64,000 nt of DNA from JAHRAW01 sp028066695 (GCA_963457535.1 OY734803.1:1240001-1304000), one strand, 5' to 3'. Counted from the stretch's first letter, positions 1 through 10,453 are shown. The notes: a model not told the origin generated them from the letters alone. Numbers and translations: made by a program.

Positions 1-1
1 G

Positions 2-1489
2 AACGGCTTTGAGCGCGGCACGGTCACCACCAGCGGCGCGGTCGCGGTGGACACCGGCGCGTTTACCGGGCGCTCGCCGGCCGACAAATACATCGTGCGC
101 GACGACATCACGCGCGACACTTTTTGGTGGGCGCAGCAGGGAAACAACGACAACAAACCGCTGAACCAGGAGCATTGGAGCCACTTAAAGCGGCTGGTCG
201 CGCGGCAACTCAGCGGCAAACGGCTGTTCGTGGTGGACGCGTTTTGCGGCGCGAACAAAGCATCGCGGCTGCGCGTGCGTTTTGTCATGGAGGTGGCGTG
301 GCAGGCGCATTTCGTCAAGAACATGTTCATCCGCCCGGACGACGAAGAGTTGGCGAACTTTGAGCCGGATTTCACCGTGCTGAACGGCGCCAAGACCGTG
401 AACCCGCAGTGGCGCGAGATGGGGCTGAATTCGGAAAACTTCATCGCCTTTAACCTGACCGAGCGCATGCAACTCATCGGCGGAAGTTGGTACGGCGGCG
501 AAATGAAAAAGGGCGTGTTCTCGGTGATGAATTACCTGCTGCCGCTGCGCGGCATGGCCTCCATGCACTGCGCCGCCAATGTCGGCGAGAGCGGCGACAC
601 CGCGATTTTTTTCGGGCTGTCCGGCACCGGCAAGACCACGCTTTCCACCGACCCGGCGCGCCGCCTCATCGGCGACGACGAACACGGCTGGGACGACGAC
701 GGCGTGTTTAATTTTGAAGGCGGCTGCTACGCCAAGACCATTCGCCTGAGCGCGCAGGCCGAGCCGGACATTTACAAGGCGATTCGCCGCGACGCGCTGC
801 TGGAAAATGTCGCGCTGCGCGCCGACGGCAGCGTGGACTACCACGACGCCGGCAAAACCGAAAACGCGCGCGTCTCCTACCCGCTGCACCACATCGCCAA
901 CATCGTGTCGCCGTCGCGCGGCGGGCATGCGCGCAAGGTCATTTTTCTTTCGGCGGACGCGTTCGGCGTGCTGCCGCCGGTCGCGCGGCTGAGCGAGGAG
1001 CAGGCCGAGTATTATTTTCTCTCCGGCTTCACCGCCAAACTCGCCGGCACCGAGCGCGGCGTCGACCGCCCGGCGCCGGTGTTTTCGGCGTGCTTCGGCG
1101 CGGCGTTTTTAAGTCTGCATCCGCGCCGCTACGGGCGCGAGTTGATGAAAAAAATGCGCGCGGCCGGCGCGCGCGCCTACCTGGTCAACACCGGCTGGAA
1201 CGGCGCCGGCGAGCGCATCTCCATCGCCGCGACGCGCGCCATCATCCGCGCCGTGCTGGAAGGCGAACTGGACAATGCCGACTGCGCGGCGCTGCCGCAT
1301 TTCCGCCTGGAAATTCCGCGCGCGCTCGGCGGCGTGGACGCGCAGATTTTGGATCCGCGCAACTCGTTCGCGTCGCCGTCGGAATGGAGCGAACGCGCGC
1401 GCGAACTGGCCGCGCTGTTCGTGGAAAACTTCAAGCAATACGAAGACGCCGAGCACAGCCTGGCCGCGGCCGGACCGTCGGCCGGCTGA
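2..1489 (+). CDS. pckA: Phosphoenolpyruvate carboxykinase (ATP), 5' truncated by the window
   Basis: Converts oxaloacetate and ATP to phosphoenolpyruvate, CO2 and ADP, the first committed step of gluconeogenesis. The reading frame is open from the window edge, and the visible protein aligns throughout with the E. coli-type enzyme. Seen: the FTGRSPADKYIVRD substrate region, GGSWYGGEMKKG with the metal-binding lysine region, the P-loop GLSGTGKTT at nt 614-640, the kinase-2 stretch IGDDEHGWDDDGVFNFEGGC, and the adenine-binding SGFTAKLAGTE region. About 45-50 N-terminal residues are missing because the gene begins upstream. The GTG at nt 47 is internal, not the start. It runs convergent with the methyltransferase gene, with adjoining stop codons. 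Identity is very secure. Confidence 0.97.
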   Translation, partial: NGFERGTVTTSGAVAVDTGAFTGRSPADKYIVRDDITRDTFWWAQQGNNDNKPLNQEHWSHLKRLVARQLSGKRLFVVDAFCGANKASRLRVRFVMEVAWQAHFVKNMFIRPDDEELANFEPDFTVLNGAKTVNPQWREMGLNSENFIAFNLTERMQLIGGSWYGGEMKKGVFSVMNYLLPLRGMASMHCAANVGESGDTAIFFGLSGTGKTTLSTDPARRLIGDDEHGWDDDGVFNFEGGCYAKTIRLSAQAEPDIYKAIRRDALLENVALRADGSVDYHDAGKTENARVSYPLHHIANIVSPSRGGHARKVIFLSADAFGVLPPVARLSEEQAEYYFLSGFTAKLAGTERGVDRPAPVFSACFGAAFLSLHPRRYGRELMKKMRAAGARAYLVNTGWNGAGERISIAATRAIIRAVLEGELDNADCAALPHFRLEIPRALGGVDAQILDPRNSFASPSEWSERARELAALFVENFKQYEDAEHSLAAAGPSAG

Positions 1490-2353
1490 TCATTTCAGCG
1501 CGGCCAGGCAGGCAAGCCACATCGGGTCGTTGCTGCCGCTGTCGGTGATTTCGTAGCGGCATTTTTCCTGGTCCACGCACCAGTGCACGCGAATGTCGGC
1601 GAAGCCGGCTTCGCGCAGAATGTCGGCCAGTTCCGGCATGGACCAAATCCGCCAGCGGTAGCGAAACGCGTCGCGAAGTTCCGAGCCGTCGGGAAAGCGA
1701 AAATGCAGCGACAAATCGGCGTTGTGGTCGGCCGGACGCACGCCGCTTTGTTGGACGACCAAATCAAAACCGCCGCAGTCGGTGACATGCTCCTCCTCGC
1801 CGAACACTTCGCCGCCGCCGTGCATGTCCACGACGAACACGCCGCCTTCCGCCAAATCTTCGCGCGCGCCGCGAAAATATTCCAGCATTTCGCGGCGCTC
1901 GCGAAAAATCCAGCAGGAAAAATTAAACGCGCAGCGAATGTCGGGCGCGCGCAAACTCGGCGCGCGCGCGTCGGCGACGCGCAATTTCGCGCGGCGCGCC
2001 GCGGCGCCGAGCGGCGCGAAGTTGTGCCGCTCGCCCCAGGCGATGACCTCCGGGTCAATGTCGCAGCCCTCGCCGCTGAACGCTTCGCCCTGCTCCAGCC
2101 AGGCGCACAGCGTGGCCGCGCCGGCGCAAAAGTCCTCGCGAAAATGCAGCGCCTTGGCGCCGCGCGCTTGGTGGTAGATTTGCTGCAGCAACTCCGCGTC
2201 AAAATGCGGCGACTGCACGCCGCGCTGGTAGAGCAGGTGCCGGTCGGCGCGCGCCGCCATGCTCTTCGCCGCGCTTCGGCGTTTCGCCGCAGCCCGCTTT
2301 TTTGGTTTTGCTTTTGGTTTTGCTTTCGCTTTTGTTTTTGTCGCCGCCGGCAT
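1490..2353 (-). CDS. Class I SAM-dependent methyltransferase
   Basis: A 287-residue protein with a Rossmann-type methyltransferase core; the substrate cannot be told. The AdoMet-binding segment is FREDFCAGAATLCAWL, with the acidic post-motif GEGCDIDP. The DARAPSLRAPDIRCAFNFSC and GGVFVVDMHGGGEVF stretches fit motifs II-IV. The first 30 or so residues are a Lys/Ala/Pro low-complexity tail, likely disordered and basic, possibly for nucleic-acid contact (inference). The ATG at 2353 is preferred; an in-frame GTG at 2368 is possible. It diverges from rsmG with only about 30 bases between starts. A weak extended -10 (TGCTACTCT, reverse strand, 2399-2407) lies inside rsmG and could serve it. Confidence 0.8.
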   Translation of the reverse strand: MPAATKTKAKAKPKAKPKKRAAAKRRSAAKSMAARADRHLLYQRGVQSPHFDAELLQQIYHQARGAKALHFREDFCAGAATLCAWLEQGEAFSGEGCDIDPEVIAWGERHNFAPLGAAARRAKLRVADARAPSLRAPDIRCAFNFSCWIFRERREMLEYFRGAREDLAEGGVFVVDMHGGGEVFGEEEHVTDCGGFDLVVQQSGVRPADHNADLSLHFRFPDGSELRDAFRYRWRIWSMPELADILREAGFADIRVHWCVDQEKCRYEITDSGSNDPMWLACLAALK

Positions 2354-2382
2354 TTTATGCGCGCCCACGCGCCGTGAAAGTC

Positions 2383-3018
2383 ATGAAAGAGGAAAAAGAG
2401 AGTAGCACAGAACAACTCCGGCAAGGCTGCGCGCAACTCGGCCTGGCCTTGTCGGCCGAACAACTCGCGCAGATGCGCGCGCACCTTGACCTGCTGGCGA
2501 AATGGGGCGGCCGCCTCAACCTGACCTCGGTGGCGCGCGGCGACATGGTGGCGCGCCACCTGCTCGACTCGCTTTCCATCGCGAAGTTCGTGCGCGGGCG
2601 CGCGCTGCTGGATGTCGGCAGCGGCGGCGGATTTCCGGGCCTGCCGCTGGCCGTCGCCATGCCGCAACTGCGCGTAACCCTGCTGGAAAGCCGCGCCAAG
2701 CGCGCCGCGTTTTTGCGCCACGCCTGCGCCGAAATCGGCGCGCAAAACGCCGAGGTCGCGGCGATGCGCGTTCAGGACGCGCGCGGCCGCGAAAAATTTG
2801 ATACCCTCGCGGTTCGCGCGTTCGCGCCGCTCGCCGGCATCGTGGCGGCGACCGGCGCGCTGCACCGCCGCGGCTGCCGCGTGCTGGCGATGAAAGGCCG
2901 CCTTCCGCGGAATGAACTCGCCGACCTTTCGCCGAAATGGCGCGCGCGCTGCACGGTGGAAACATTAAACGTCCCGTTTGTGGACGCCGAGCGGCACCTG
3001 GTCATTATTGAAACGTAA
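2383..3018 (+). CDS. rsmG: 16S rRNA (guanine-527-N7) methyltransferase RsmG (GidB)
   Basis: Methylates N7 of G527 in 16S rRNA using AdoMet. The 211-residue length matches the family (207 in E. coli). The AdoMet-binding motif is LLDVGSGGGFPGLPLAV, followed by the acidic LLES. The N-terminal helical part includes KWGGRLNLTSV and the catalytic region VRAFAPLAGI. The ATG at 2383 was chosen because it gives the family length; the open frame extends upstream with an implausible hydrophobic stretch. A GTG at 2374 is the alternative. It precedes parA-parB, the usual gammaproteobacterial order near the origin, although mnmG and oriC are not in the window. Confidence 0.96.
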   Translation: MKEEKESSTEQLRQGCAQLGLALSAEQLAQMRAHLDLLAKWGGRLNLTSVARGDMVARHLLDSLSIAKFVRGRALLDVGSGGGFPGLPLAVAMPQLRVTLLESRAKRAAFLRHACAEIGAQNAEVAAMRVQDARGREKFDTLAVRAFAPLAGIVAATGALHRRGCRVLAMKGRLPRNELADLSPKWRARCTVETLNVPFVDAERHLVIIET

Positions 3019-3059
3019 AACCGCAGTCCCAACCACAAAGCGAATCGCAGGGGAACCCC

Positions 3060-3823
<764 letters not shown>

Positions 3824-3824
<1 letters not shown>

Positions 3825-4708
3825 TGACCAAGAAGAAAAAAGCGCGGCTCGGGCGCGGACTCGGCGCATTGCTCGGCGATGTGCGCGCCGACGCGCGCGA
3901 CGCCGCCGCCGGCGACGCCGAGGGCGCGCAACTGATGCAGTTGCCGATAGAGCAACTGCAGCGCGGCAAATACCAGCCGCGCGCGAAAATGGACCGCGCC
4001 GCGCTGGAAGAACTGGCCGCCTCCATTTCCGCCGAAGGCGTGCTGCAGCCGATTTTGGCGCGCCGCGTCGCGCGCGGGCGGTATGAAATCGTCGCCGGCG
4101 AGCGCCGGTGGCGCGGCGCGCAACTGGCCGGGCTGCGCACGGTGCCGGCGGTGGTGCGCGCCATCAGCGACCGCAGCGCGATGGCGGTGGCGCTGATAGA
4201 AAACATTCAGCGCGAAGACCTCGGCGCGCTGGAGGAAGCGGCCGGCTTTCAGCGCCTGCTGGACGAGTTCGGGCTGACCCACCAAGAAATCGCCGACACC
4301 ATCGGCCGCTCGCGCGCCGCGGTCACCAACCTGCTGCGGTTGCTGGCGCTGGCGCCGGAGGTGAAAAAACTGCTGGCCGCCGGCAAACTGGAAATGGGGC
4401 ACGCGCGCGCATTGCTGGCGCTGCCCTCAAGCCGCCAACTCGCCGCGGCGCGCAAAGTGATCGCCGACGGGCTGACCGTGCGCGGCGCCGAGACGCTGGT
4501 GAAACGCCTGCTGGCCGGCGCAAGCGGCGGCGACGCGAGCGGGCGCGGCGGCGCGCGCGTCACCACCGATGTGTCGCAACTGGAAGAGCGGCTGTCGGCG
4601 CGCCTCGGCGCGCGCGTCTCCATTCAGCACCGCGGCAAAAACGGCAAGGTGGTGATTCACTACCACTCGCCGGAAGAACTGGAAGGAATTTTGGCGCGAA
4701 TTAAATAG
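3824..4708 (+). CDS. parB: Chromosome partitioning protein ParB (Spo0J)
   Basis: A 294-residue CTP-dependent parS-binding protein. The N-terminus KKKARLGRGLGALLG is the usual ParA-stimulating tail. The conserved core has QLQRGKYQPR (about 44-53), GVLQPILARR, and the nucleotide-binding box AGERRWRGAQ at 91-100. A helix-turn-helix follows (HQEIADTIGRSRAAVTNLLRLL region, about residues 150-172). The C-terminal dimerisation region ends HYHSPEELEGILARIK, typical of the family. It overlaps parA by one base. It is followed after 16 bases by the exporter gene, so it may be co-transcribed with it. Confidence 0.96.
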
Positions 4709-4724
4709 CGCGGCGCCCCAAAAA

Positions 4725-5324
4725 ATGACAGCCTTCACCGCCGGCCTGTCGCTGAGTTTTTCGCTGATCATCGCCATCGGCGCGCAAAACGCGTTTGTGC
4801 TGCGCCAGGGATTGCGGCGGCGGCATGTGGCGGCGGTGTGCCTGCTGTGCTCCGGCTCGGACGCGGCATTAATCGCGGCCGGCGTTTACGGCTTTGACCA
4901 ACTCTCGGCCAGGGCGGCGTGGCTGGACGCAGCCGCGCGCCTCGGCGGCGCGGCGTTTTTGTTCGCGTATGGCGCGCGCAGTTTTTGGGCGGCGTGGCGC
5001 GCGCCGCGCGCGCTGCATGCGGCGCAACTGGACATCGGCGATTCGCTCGCCGCAACCGCCGGCATCTGCCTCGCGCTGACCTGGCTCAACCCGCATGTCT
5101 ATCTGGACACGCTGGTGCTGCTCGGCTCGGTGTCCACGCAATATGCCGGCGCCAAGGCGCAATTCGCCGGCGGCGCGATGCTCGCCTCGTTTCTGTTCTT
5201 TTTCATGCTCGGTTACGGCGCGCGGCTGTTGCTGCCGTTTTTCAGCAAGCCGGCGTCGTGGCGCGTGCTGGATGCGGTTATCGGCGCGGTCATGTGGACC
5301 ATCGCCGCTGCCTTGTTGTTATGA
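4725..5324 (+). CDS. LysE/ArgO-family amino-acid exporter
   Basis: A 199-residue inner-membrane protein of the LysE superfamily, which exports basic amino acids. Characteristic segments are GAQNAFVLRQGLRRR at the end of helix 1 and TWLNPHVYLDTLVLLG in the middle, both very close to E. coli ArgO. About five or six hydrophobic segments are seen, fitting the six-helix topology. Arginine is the likeliest substrate from similarity, but lysine cannot be excluded. No LysR-type regulator (ArgP/LysG) is adjacent. Its stop overlaps the atpI start (ATGA), so it may be transcribed into the atp operon, which is an unusual neighbour. Confidence 0.88.
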   Translation: MTAFTAGLSLSFSLIIAIGAQNAFVLRQGLRRRHVAAVCLLCSGSDAALIAAGVYGFDQLSARAAWLDAAARLGGAAFLFAYGARSFWAAWRAPRALHAAQLDIGDSLAATAGICLALTWLNPHVYLDTLVLLGSVSTQYAGAKAQFAGGAMLASFLFFFMLGYGARLLLPFFSKPASWRVLDAVIGAVMWTIAAALLL

Positions 5325-5734
5325 GCGCGCCACCCCGGTTGTTTTCGCCGGAGGTGCGGCGCGTGCTGGCGGCGCAGGCCGCGCTGGCGCTGGGCGTGGT
5401 CGCGCTGGCGCTCATTGCGACCGCGCTGCACCCGGGTCCGGCGGCGCTGCCCGAGGCCGGGCTGCAGCGCGCCAAGGCGGCCGCGTTCGGCGCGCTGCTC
5501 GGCATGCTGGCGACCGTGGTCACCGCCCGCAGCGTGCTAAAATCCGGCGAGGCGGCGGCGCGGCATCCGTCCGGTTTGGCGATATTGCCGGTGTATTCCG
5601 GGCTGCTGGTGAAGTTGCTGCTGGTCGCCGGCGGCGCATTCGCCGGGCTGGTCTGGCTGCAACTCGGCCCGCTGTTTTTGCTGCTCGGATACATTACAAT
5701 GCAGGCCGGCTACCTGTGGGCGGGCGGGCGCTGA
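5321..5734 (+). CDS. atpI: ATP synthase protein I
   Basis: A small 137-residue membrane protein at the head of the atp operon, thought to help assemble the c-ring. The sequence is poorly conserved, as usual for AtpI. Seen: four hydrophobic segments, AKAAAFGALLGMLATVVTAR and ILPVYSGLLVKLLLVAGGAF in the conserved region, and a C-terminal LGYITMQAGYLW. The ATG at 5321 overlaps the exporter stop by four bases. It is identified by length, topology and its place directly before atpB. Confidence 0.88.
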   Translation: MSAPPRLFSPEVRRVLAAQAALALGVVALALIATALHPGPAALPEAGLQRAKAAAFGALLGMLATVVTARSVLKSGEAAARHPSGLAILPVYSGLLVKLLLVAGGAFAGLVWLQLGPLFLLLGYITMQAGYLWAGGR

Positions 5735-5798
5735 GCGAATTTATTCACCGCATTTCACATTTCATCTTCCGTTCCTTAATGCATACGACTTAACCGGC

Positions 5799-6692
5799 AT
5801 GGCATCCTCGGGCTCCATCACTTCCGGCGAATTTATCCGCCACCACCTGACCAACCTGACCTACGGCCGCCGCGCCGACGGCAGTTGGGGGCTGGCGGAA
5901 AGCGGCGAAGAGGCCGCCGATATGGGCTTTATGGCGGTGCATGTGGACAGCCTGGCGTGGTCGTTTGGGCTCGGCGCGCTGTTTCTGTGGGTGTTTTCGC
6001 GCGCCGCGCGCAAGGCGGTCGCCGGCGTGCCGGGCGCGCTGCAAAATTTCGTGGAATGGGTGGTGGAATTCATTGACGAAAATGTGCGCGGCTCTTTCAC
6101 CGCGAAAAACGACCTGGTCGCGCCGATGGCGCTGACGATTTTCTGCTGGATTTTTTTGATGAACCTGATGGACCTGGCGCCGGTGGAAGTGGTGCCGCGC
6201 GCGCTCGGTTTCGCCGGCGTGCATTTCCAAAAAATCGTGCCGAGCACCGACCCCAACATCACTTTCGGCCTGGCGCTCAGCGTGTTCGCGCTGATGCTCT
6301 ATTATTCGGTCAAAATCAAGGGGCCGGTCGGTTTCGCGGCCGAACTGACCATGCACCCCTTTGAGGCGAAAAATCCGCTGGTAAAAATCCTGTTCATCCT
6401 GCCGAATTTCTTTTTGGAGTTCGTCAGTTTGATTTCCAAGCCGATCTCGCATTCGCTGCGGCTTTTTGGCAACATGTACGCTGGCGAGATGATCTTCATT
6501 TTGATTTCAATCATGTTTTACTCGGGCGCGCGGCTCGCCGACATCACCGCCGGCGGCGTGGTAATGACGCTGGCCGGCGGCCTGCTGCAGTTCATCTGGG
6601 CGGTGTTTCACATTCTGATCATCACCCTGCAGGCGTTCATCTTCATGGTGCTGACCATCGTCTATATGGACATGGCGCACCAACGCCACTGA
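5799..6692 (+). CDS. atpB: F1Fo ATP synthase subunit a
   Basis: A 297-residue membrane subunit forming the proton half-channels of Fo. The essential arginine lies in SLRLFGNMYAGE (R221 here, equivalent to R210 in E. coli). Several long hydrophobic segments are present, including ALTIFCWIFLMNLMDLAPVE and the last helix FIWAVFHILIITLQAFIFMV. The segment around PSTDPNITFGLALSVFALML is typical of gammaproteobacterial AtpB. It is 26 residues longer than the 271-residue E. coli protein, partly at the N-terminus. A 64-base gap separates it from atpI. Confidence 0.97.
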   Translation: MASSGSITSGEFIRHHLTNLTYGRRADGSWGLAESGEEAADMGFMAVHVDSLAWSFGLGALFLWVFSRAARKAVAGVPGALQNFVEWVVEFIDENVRGSFTAKNDLVAPMALTIFCWIFLMNLMDLAPVEVVPRALGFAGVHFQKIVPSTDPNITFGLALSVFALMLYYSVKIKGPVGFAAELTMHPFEAKNPLVKILFILPNFFLEFVSLISKPISHSLRLFGNMYAGEMIFILISIMFYSGARLADITAGGVVMTLAGGLLQFIWAVFHILIITLQAFIFMVLTIVYMDMAHQRH

Positions 6693-6725
6693 TCATCCAA
6701 CTTCACAACCTTACCGGAGACCAAG

Positions 6726-6959
6726 ATGGAACAATCACTTTTATACATTGCCGGCGCGCTGATGATGGGGCTGGGCGCGGTCGGCGCCGCGGTCGGCGTC
6801 GGCCTGCTCGGCGGGCGCTTCCTTGAAGGCGCGGCGCGCCAGCCCGAACTCATCCCGATGCTGCGCACGCAGTTCTTCATCGTCATGGGGCTGGTCGACG
6901 CGGTGCCGATGATCGCGGTCGGCATCGCCATGTATGTGCTGTTCGCGGTGGCGGCCTGA
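6726..6959 (+). CDS. atpE: F1Fo ATP synthase subunit c
   Basis: A 77-residue hairpin of two membrane helices; the c-ring it forms carries protons. The ion-binding carboxylate is D58 in GLVDAVPM, matching D61 of E. coli. The polar loop is RQPE (38-41). The first helix has the glycine-rich GAVGAAVGVGLLGG motif. The sequence around the carboxylate has no Na+-binding glutamine/serine set, so proton coupling is expected. A ribosome-binding site (CCGGAG) lies before the ATG, as expected for the most strongly translated atp gene. Confidence 0.97.
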   Translation: MEQSLLYIAGALMMGLGAVGAAVGVGLLGGRFLEGAARQPELIPMLRTQFFIVMGLVDAVPMIAVGIAMYVLFAVAA

Positions 6960-6964
6960 CCCGA

Positions 6965-7468
<504 letters not shown>

Positions 7469-8026
7469 ATGGCCGAAACCGCCCACCTCGCCCGCCCCTA
7501 CGCGCGCGCCGTGTTTGAACTGGCGCGCGAGAAAAAAGACCTGGCCGGCTGGGGCGGGGCGCTGGATTTGTTCGCGGCGATAGTCGCCGACGAAAACATG
7601 GCCGCGCTCATCAACAACCCGCGCGTGCCGTCGGCGCAACTGCAGGACGCGATTTTGGAGACCGCGGCGAAGTTTTCCAAAACCTCCGTGGAAAAACTGG
7701 ACAAGCACGCGGTCAATCTCATCAAACTTTTGGCGCGCAACGGCCGCCTGCACGCGCTGCCGGCGGTGGCGCGCGCCTACGCGGATTTGCGCGCCGAGGC
7801 CGAGAGCGTGGTCGCGGTGCGGGTCACCTCGGCCGCCGAAATCGCGCCGCCGCAGCGCAAAAAACTGGAGAGCGCGCTTCAGGAAAAACTCGGGCGCAAA
7901 ATTGAACTGGAATACGCGGCCGACCCGGAACTGGTCGGCGGCGCGGTGGTGCGCATCGGCGATTCGGTCGTGGACGGCTCGGTGCGCGCCCAACTGCAGC
8001 AACTCGCGTCGACGCTCGGCGCCTGA
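7469..8026 (+). CDS. atpH: F1Fo ATP synthase subunit delta
   Basis: A 185-residue soluble subunit that links the peripheral stalk to the top of F1. Conserved N-terminal motif ARPYARAVFELA and C-terminal GGAVVRIGDSVVDGSVRAQL are both typical of the OSCP/delta family. The ATG follows the atpF stop with no gap. A 61-base spacer separates it from atpA. Confidence 0.96.
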   Translation: MAETAHLARPYARAVFELAREKKDLAGWGGALDLFAAIVADENMAALINNPRVPSAQLQDAILETAAKFSKTSVEKLDKHAVNLIKLLARNGRLHALPAVARAYADLRAEAESVVAVRVTSAAEIAPPQRKKLESALQEKLGRKIELEYAADPELVGGAVVRIGDSVVDGSVRAQLQQLASTLGA

Positions 8027-8087
8027 CTTTTTTCTCCCGCATTCATTCCCGACTTTTTGGCGAAACCCATTTCACCCGGAACCCATC

Positions 8088-9731
8088 ATGTCCATTCAAC
8101 TGAGTCCCTCCGAAATCAGCGAACTGATCAAGGCGCGCATCGCAAACTTTGAAGCCGACAGCGAAGCGCGCACCGAAGGCAGCATCGTCATGCTGACCGA
8201 CGGCATCGCGCGCATTCACGGCCTGTCCGACGCCATGCAGGGCGAGATGCTGGAATTCCCCGACAACACTTTCGGCCTGGCGCTGAACCTTGAGCAGGAT
8301 TCGGTCGGCGCGGTGGTGCTCGGCGAATACAAGCACCTGTCCGAGGGCGACACGGTCAAATGCACCGGCCGCATTTTGGAAGTGCCCACCGGCGAGGGCC
8401 TGCTCGGGCGCGTGGTGGACGCGCTCGGCCGGCCGCTGGACGGCAAGGGCGAAATCAAATACGACGGCGTCTCGCCGATTGAAAAAGTTGCGCCCGGCGT
8501 CATCGCGCGCAAGTCGGTGGACCAGCCGGTGCAAATCGGGCTGAAATCCATTGACGCCATGGTGCCGATCGGCCGCGGGCAGCGCGAACTGATCATCGGC
8601 GACCGCCAGACCGGCAAGACCGCGGTCGCCGTGGACGCCATCATCAACCAGCGCGGCACCGGCATCAAATGCATCTATGTCGCGGTCGGGCAAAAAGCCT
8701 CCAGCATCGCCGCGGTCACGCGCAAACTGGAGGAGCACGGCGCGATGGAGCACACCATCGTGGTCGCCGCCTCGGCCTCCAGTTCGGCTTCGGAGCAGTT
8801 CATCGCGCCGTATGCCGGCTGCACCATGGGCGAATACTTCCGCGACCGCGGCGAGGACGCGCTGATCATCTACGACGACCTGACCAAGCAGGCCTGGGCC
8901 TACCGCCAGATTTCGCTGCTGCTGCGCCGCCCGCCGGGGCGCGAGGCCTATCCCGGCGATGTCTTCTATCTGCACTCGCGCCTGCTGGAGCGCGCCGCGC
9001 GCATCAACGAAGAGGCCGTCTCCAAACTCACCGGCGGCAAGGTCACCGGCAAGACCGGCTCGCTGACCGCGCTGCCGATCATTGAAACGCAGGCCGGCGA
9101 CGTGTCGGCGTTCGTGCCGACCAATGTCATCTCCATCACCGACGGGCAGATTTTTTTGGAGACCGGCCTGTTCAACTCCGGTGTGCGCCCGGCGATCAAC
9201 GCCGGCCTCTCGGTGTCGCGCGTCGGCGGCGCGGCGCAGACGCCGATCATCAAAAAACTCGGCGGCGGCATCCGCCTGGCGCTGGCGCAATACCGCGAGT
9301 TGGCCGCGTTCTCGCAATTCGCCTCCGACTTGGACGAAGCCACGCGCAAACAACTGGAGCGCGGCGAGCGCGTGATGGAGGTGATGAAACAGCCGCAATA
9401 CCAGCCGATGTCGGTCGCCGAAATGGCGCTGTCGCTGTTCGCGGCAAACGAGGGTTTTCTCGACGATGTGGAAGTCGGCCGGGTGGTCGCGTTTGAAGAG
9501 GCGATGCAGGCGCATGTCAAATCGGCGCACGCCGCGCTGATCGAGGAAATCAACCGCGACTGCGAATACAACGACGAAATCGCCGCCAAACTGAAAGCCG
9601 CGCTGGAAGATTTCAAAAAAAGCGGCGGCTGGCAGGCCGCGCCGGCCAAAAGCGCAAGCGAAAAATCCGGTGCGGCATCAGGTGAAAATGCCGCGCCGGA
9701 AAAAACTTCCGGAGAAAAAAACGCATCGTGA
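8088..9731 (+). CDS. atpA: F1Fo ATP synthase subunit alpha, with C-terminal extension
   Basis: The 547-residue non-catalytic nucleotide-binding subunit of F1. The N-terminus MSIQLSPSEISELIKARI and the P-loop GDRQTGKT (171-178) are canonical, as are ALIIYDDLTKQAWAYRQ and the arginine-finger region of the family. The ATG at 8088 was chosen because it gives the usual N-terminus; the frame is open further up. The conserved protein ends near FKKSGGW, where E. coli AtpA stops. About 32 more residues rich in Ala, Ser, Lys, Glu and Gly follow, likely disordered. The stop overlaps the next start (GTGA). That next gene is not atpG, so the operon is interrupted here. Confidence 0.97.
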   Translation: MSIQLSPSEISELIKARIANFEADSEARTEGSIVMLTDGIARIHGLSDAMQGEMLEFPDNTFGLALNLEQDSVGAVVLGEYKHLSEGDTVKCTGRILEVPTGEGLLGRVVDALGRPLDGKGEIKYDGVSPIEKVAPGVIARKSVDQPVQIGLKSIDAMVPIGRGQRELIIGDRQTGKTAVAVDAIINQRGTGIKCIYVAVGQKASSIAAVTRKLEEHGAMEHTIVVAASASSSASEQFIAPYAGCTMGEYFRDRGEDALIIYDDLTKQAWAYRQISLLLRRPPGREAYPGDVFYLHSRLLERAARINEEAVSKLTGGKVTGKTGSLTALPIIETQAGDVSAFVPTNVISITDGQIFLETGLFNSGVRPAINAGLSVSRVGGAAQTPIIKKLGGGIRLALAQYRELAAFSQFASDLDEATRKQLERGERVMEVMKQPQYQPMSVAEMALSLFAANEGFLDDVEVGRVVAFEEAMQAHVKSAHAALIEEINRDCEYNDEIAAKLKAALEDFKKSGGWQAAPAKSASEKSGAASGENAAPEKTSGEKNAS

Positions 9732-10453
9732 AAACCGCGGCGACTTTTCACTTTCCGCACAACTTTTTGCGCGCATGCATATTCGCCGCGCTTTTTGCGC
9801 TTTGCGGCCAGGCCGCGGCGCAGGAACGCGGCGCGAGCATCGCCGCGCGCGCCGGCACGCTCGGCCATGGCCTGGAATTGAAATTTCCGCTGAGCCAAAA
9901 AATCAATCTGCGGCTGGCCGCAAACCGCTTTGAAAAAACCTACGACAAAACCTCGGCCGGCGGCACGGTGAAAGGCGACTACACCGCCACACTGGACATG
10001 AACACCGACGGCGCCATCTTTGACTGGCATCCCGGCGGCGGCGGTTTCCGCTTCAGTTTCGGCGCGTTTTCCAACGGCAACAAACTCACCGCGGAAACCA
10101 CGGGCAGCGAAATCACCCTCAACGACAACACCTACACCGGCGACGCCAACTTGTCGCTGGAATTTGAATCCACCTCGCCCTACTTCGGCATCGGCTGGAG
10201 CAGCCATACCGACAGCGGGTTGAGTTTGGATTTTGAACTCGGCGCGATGTTTCAGACTCCGATTTTGCGCGTGGATGGCACCGGCACAATCCGAGGCTCT
10301 TCCTGCCCGTTCAGCGTCAATGAAAAAAGCGTCGCCGATGTCTGCAACAATGGCGCCGCTTTGAAAGCCGACCTGGAAGCCGAGCACAAAAGGCTGGTGG
10401 AAGATCTGGAAGTTCATCCGGTGGTGTCCATCGGTTTGCAGTTGCGTTTTTGA
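9728..10453 (+). CDS. Predicted outer-membrane beta-barrel protein inside the atp operon
   Basis: A 241-residue protein with a clear Sec signal peptide: a basic start, the hydrophobic core CIFAALFALCG, and a probable cleavage after QAAA. The mature part has alternating polar/hydrophobic strands and Gly/Asn turns, such as FDWHPGGGGFRFSFGAFSNG, ending in an aromatic-terminal strand VSIGLQLRF. The C-terminal Phe is the usual signal for BAM-mediated insertion. Two cysteines (SSCPFS and VCNNG) could form one disulphide. The GTG start overlaps the atpA stop by four bases, so it should be translationally coupled to atpA. The function is unknown; no link to ATP synthesis is evident. Confidence 0.75.
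   Translation: MKTAATFHFPHNFLRACIFAALFALCGQAAAQERGASIAARAGTLGHGLELKFPLSQKINLRLAANRFEKTYDKTSAGGTVKGDYTATLDMNTDGAIFDWHPGGGGFRFSFGAFSNGNKLTAETTGSEITLNDNTYTGDANLSLEFESTSPYFGIGWSSHTDSGLSLDFELGAMFQTPILRVDGTGTIRGSSCPFSVNEKSVADVCNNGAALKADLEAEHKRLVEDLEVHPVVSIGLQLRF

Noticed and set aside
16..50. GTG at 47 as the pckA start
   Set aside because: The protein upstream of it still matches the enzyme; the gene simply starts outside the window.
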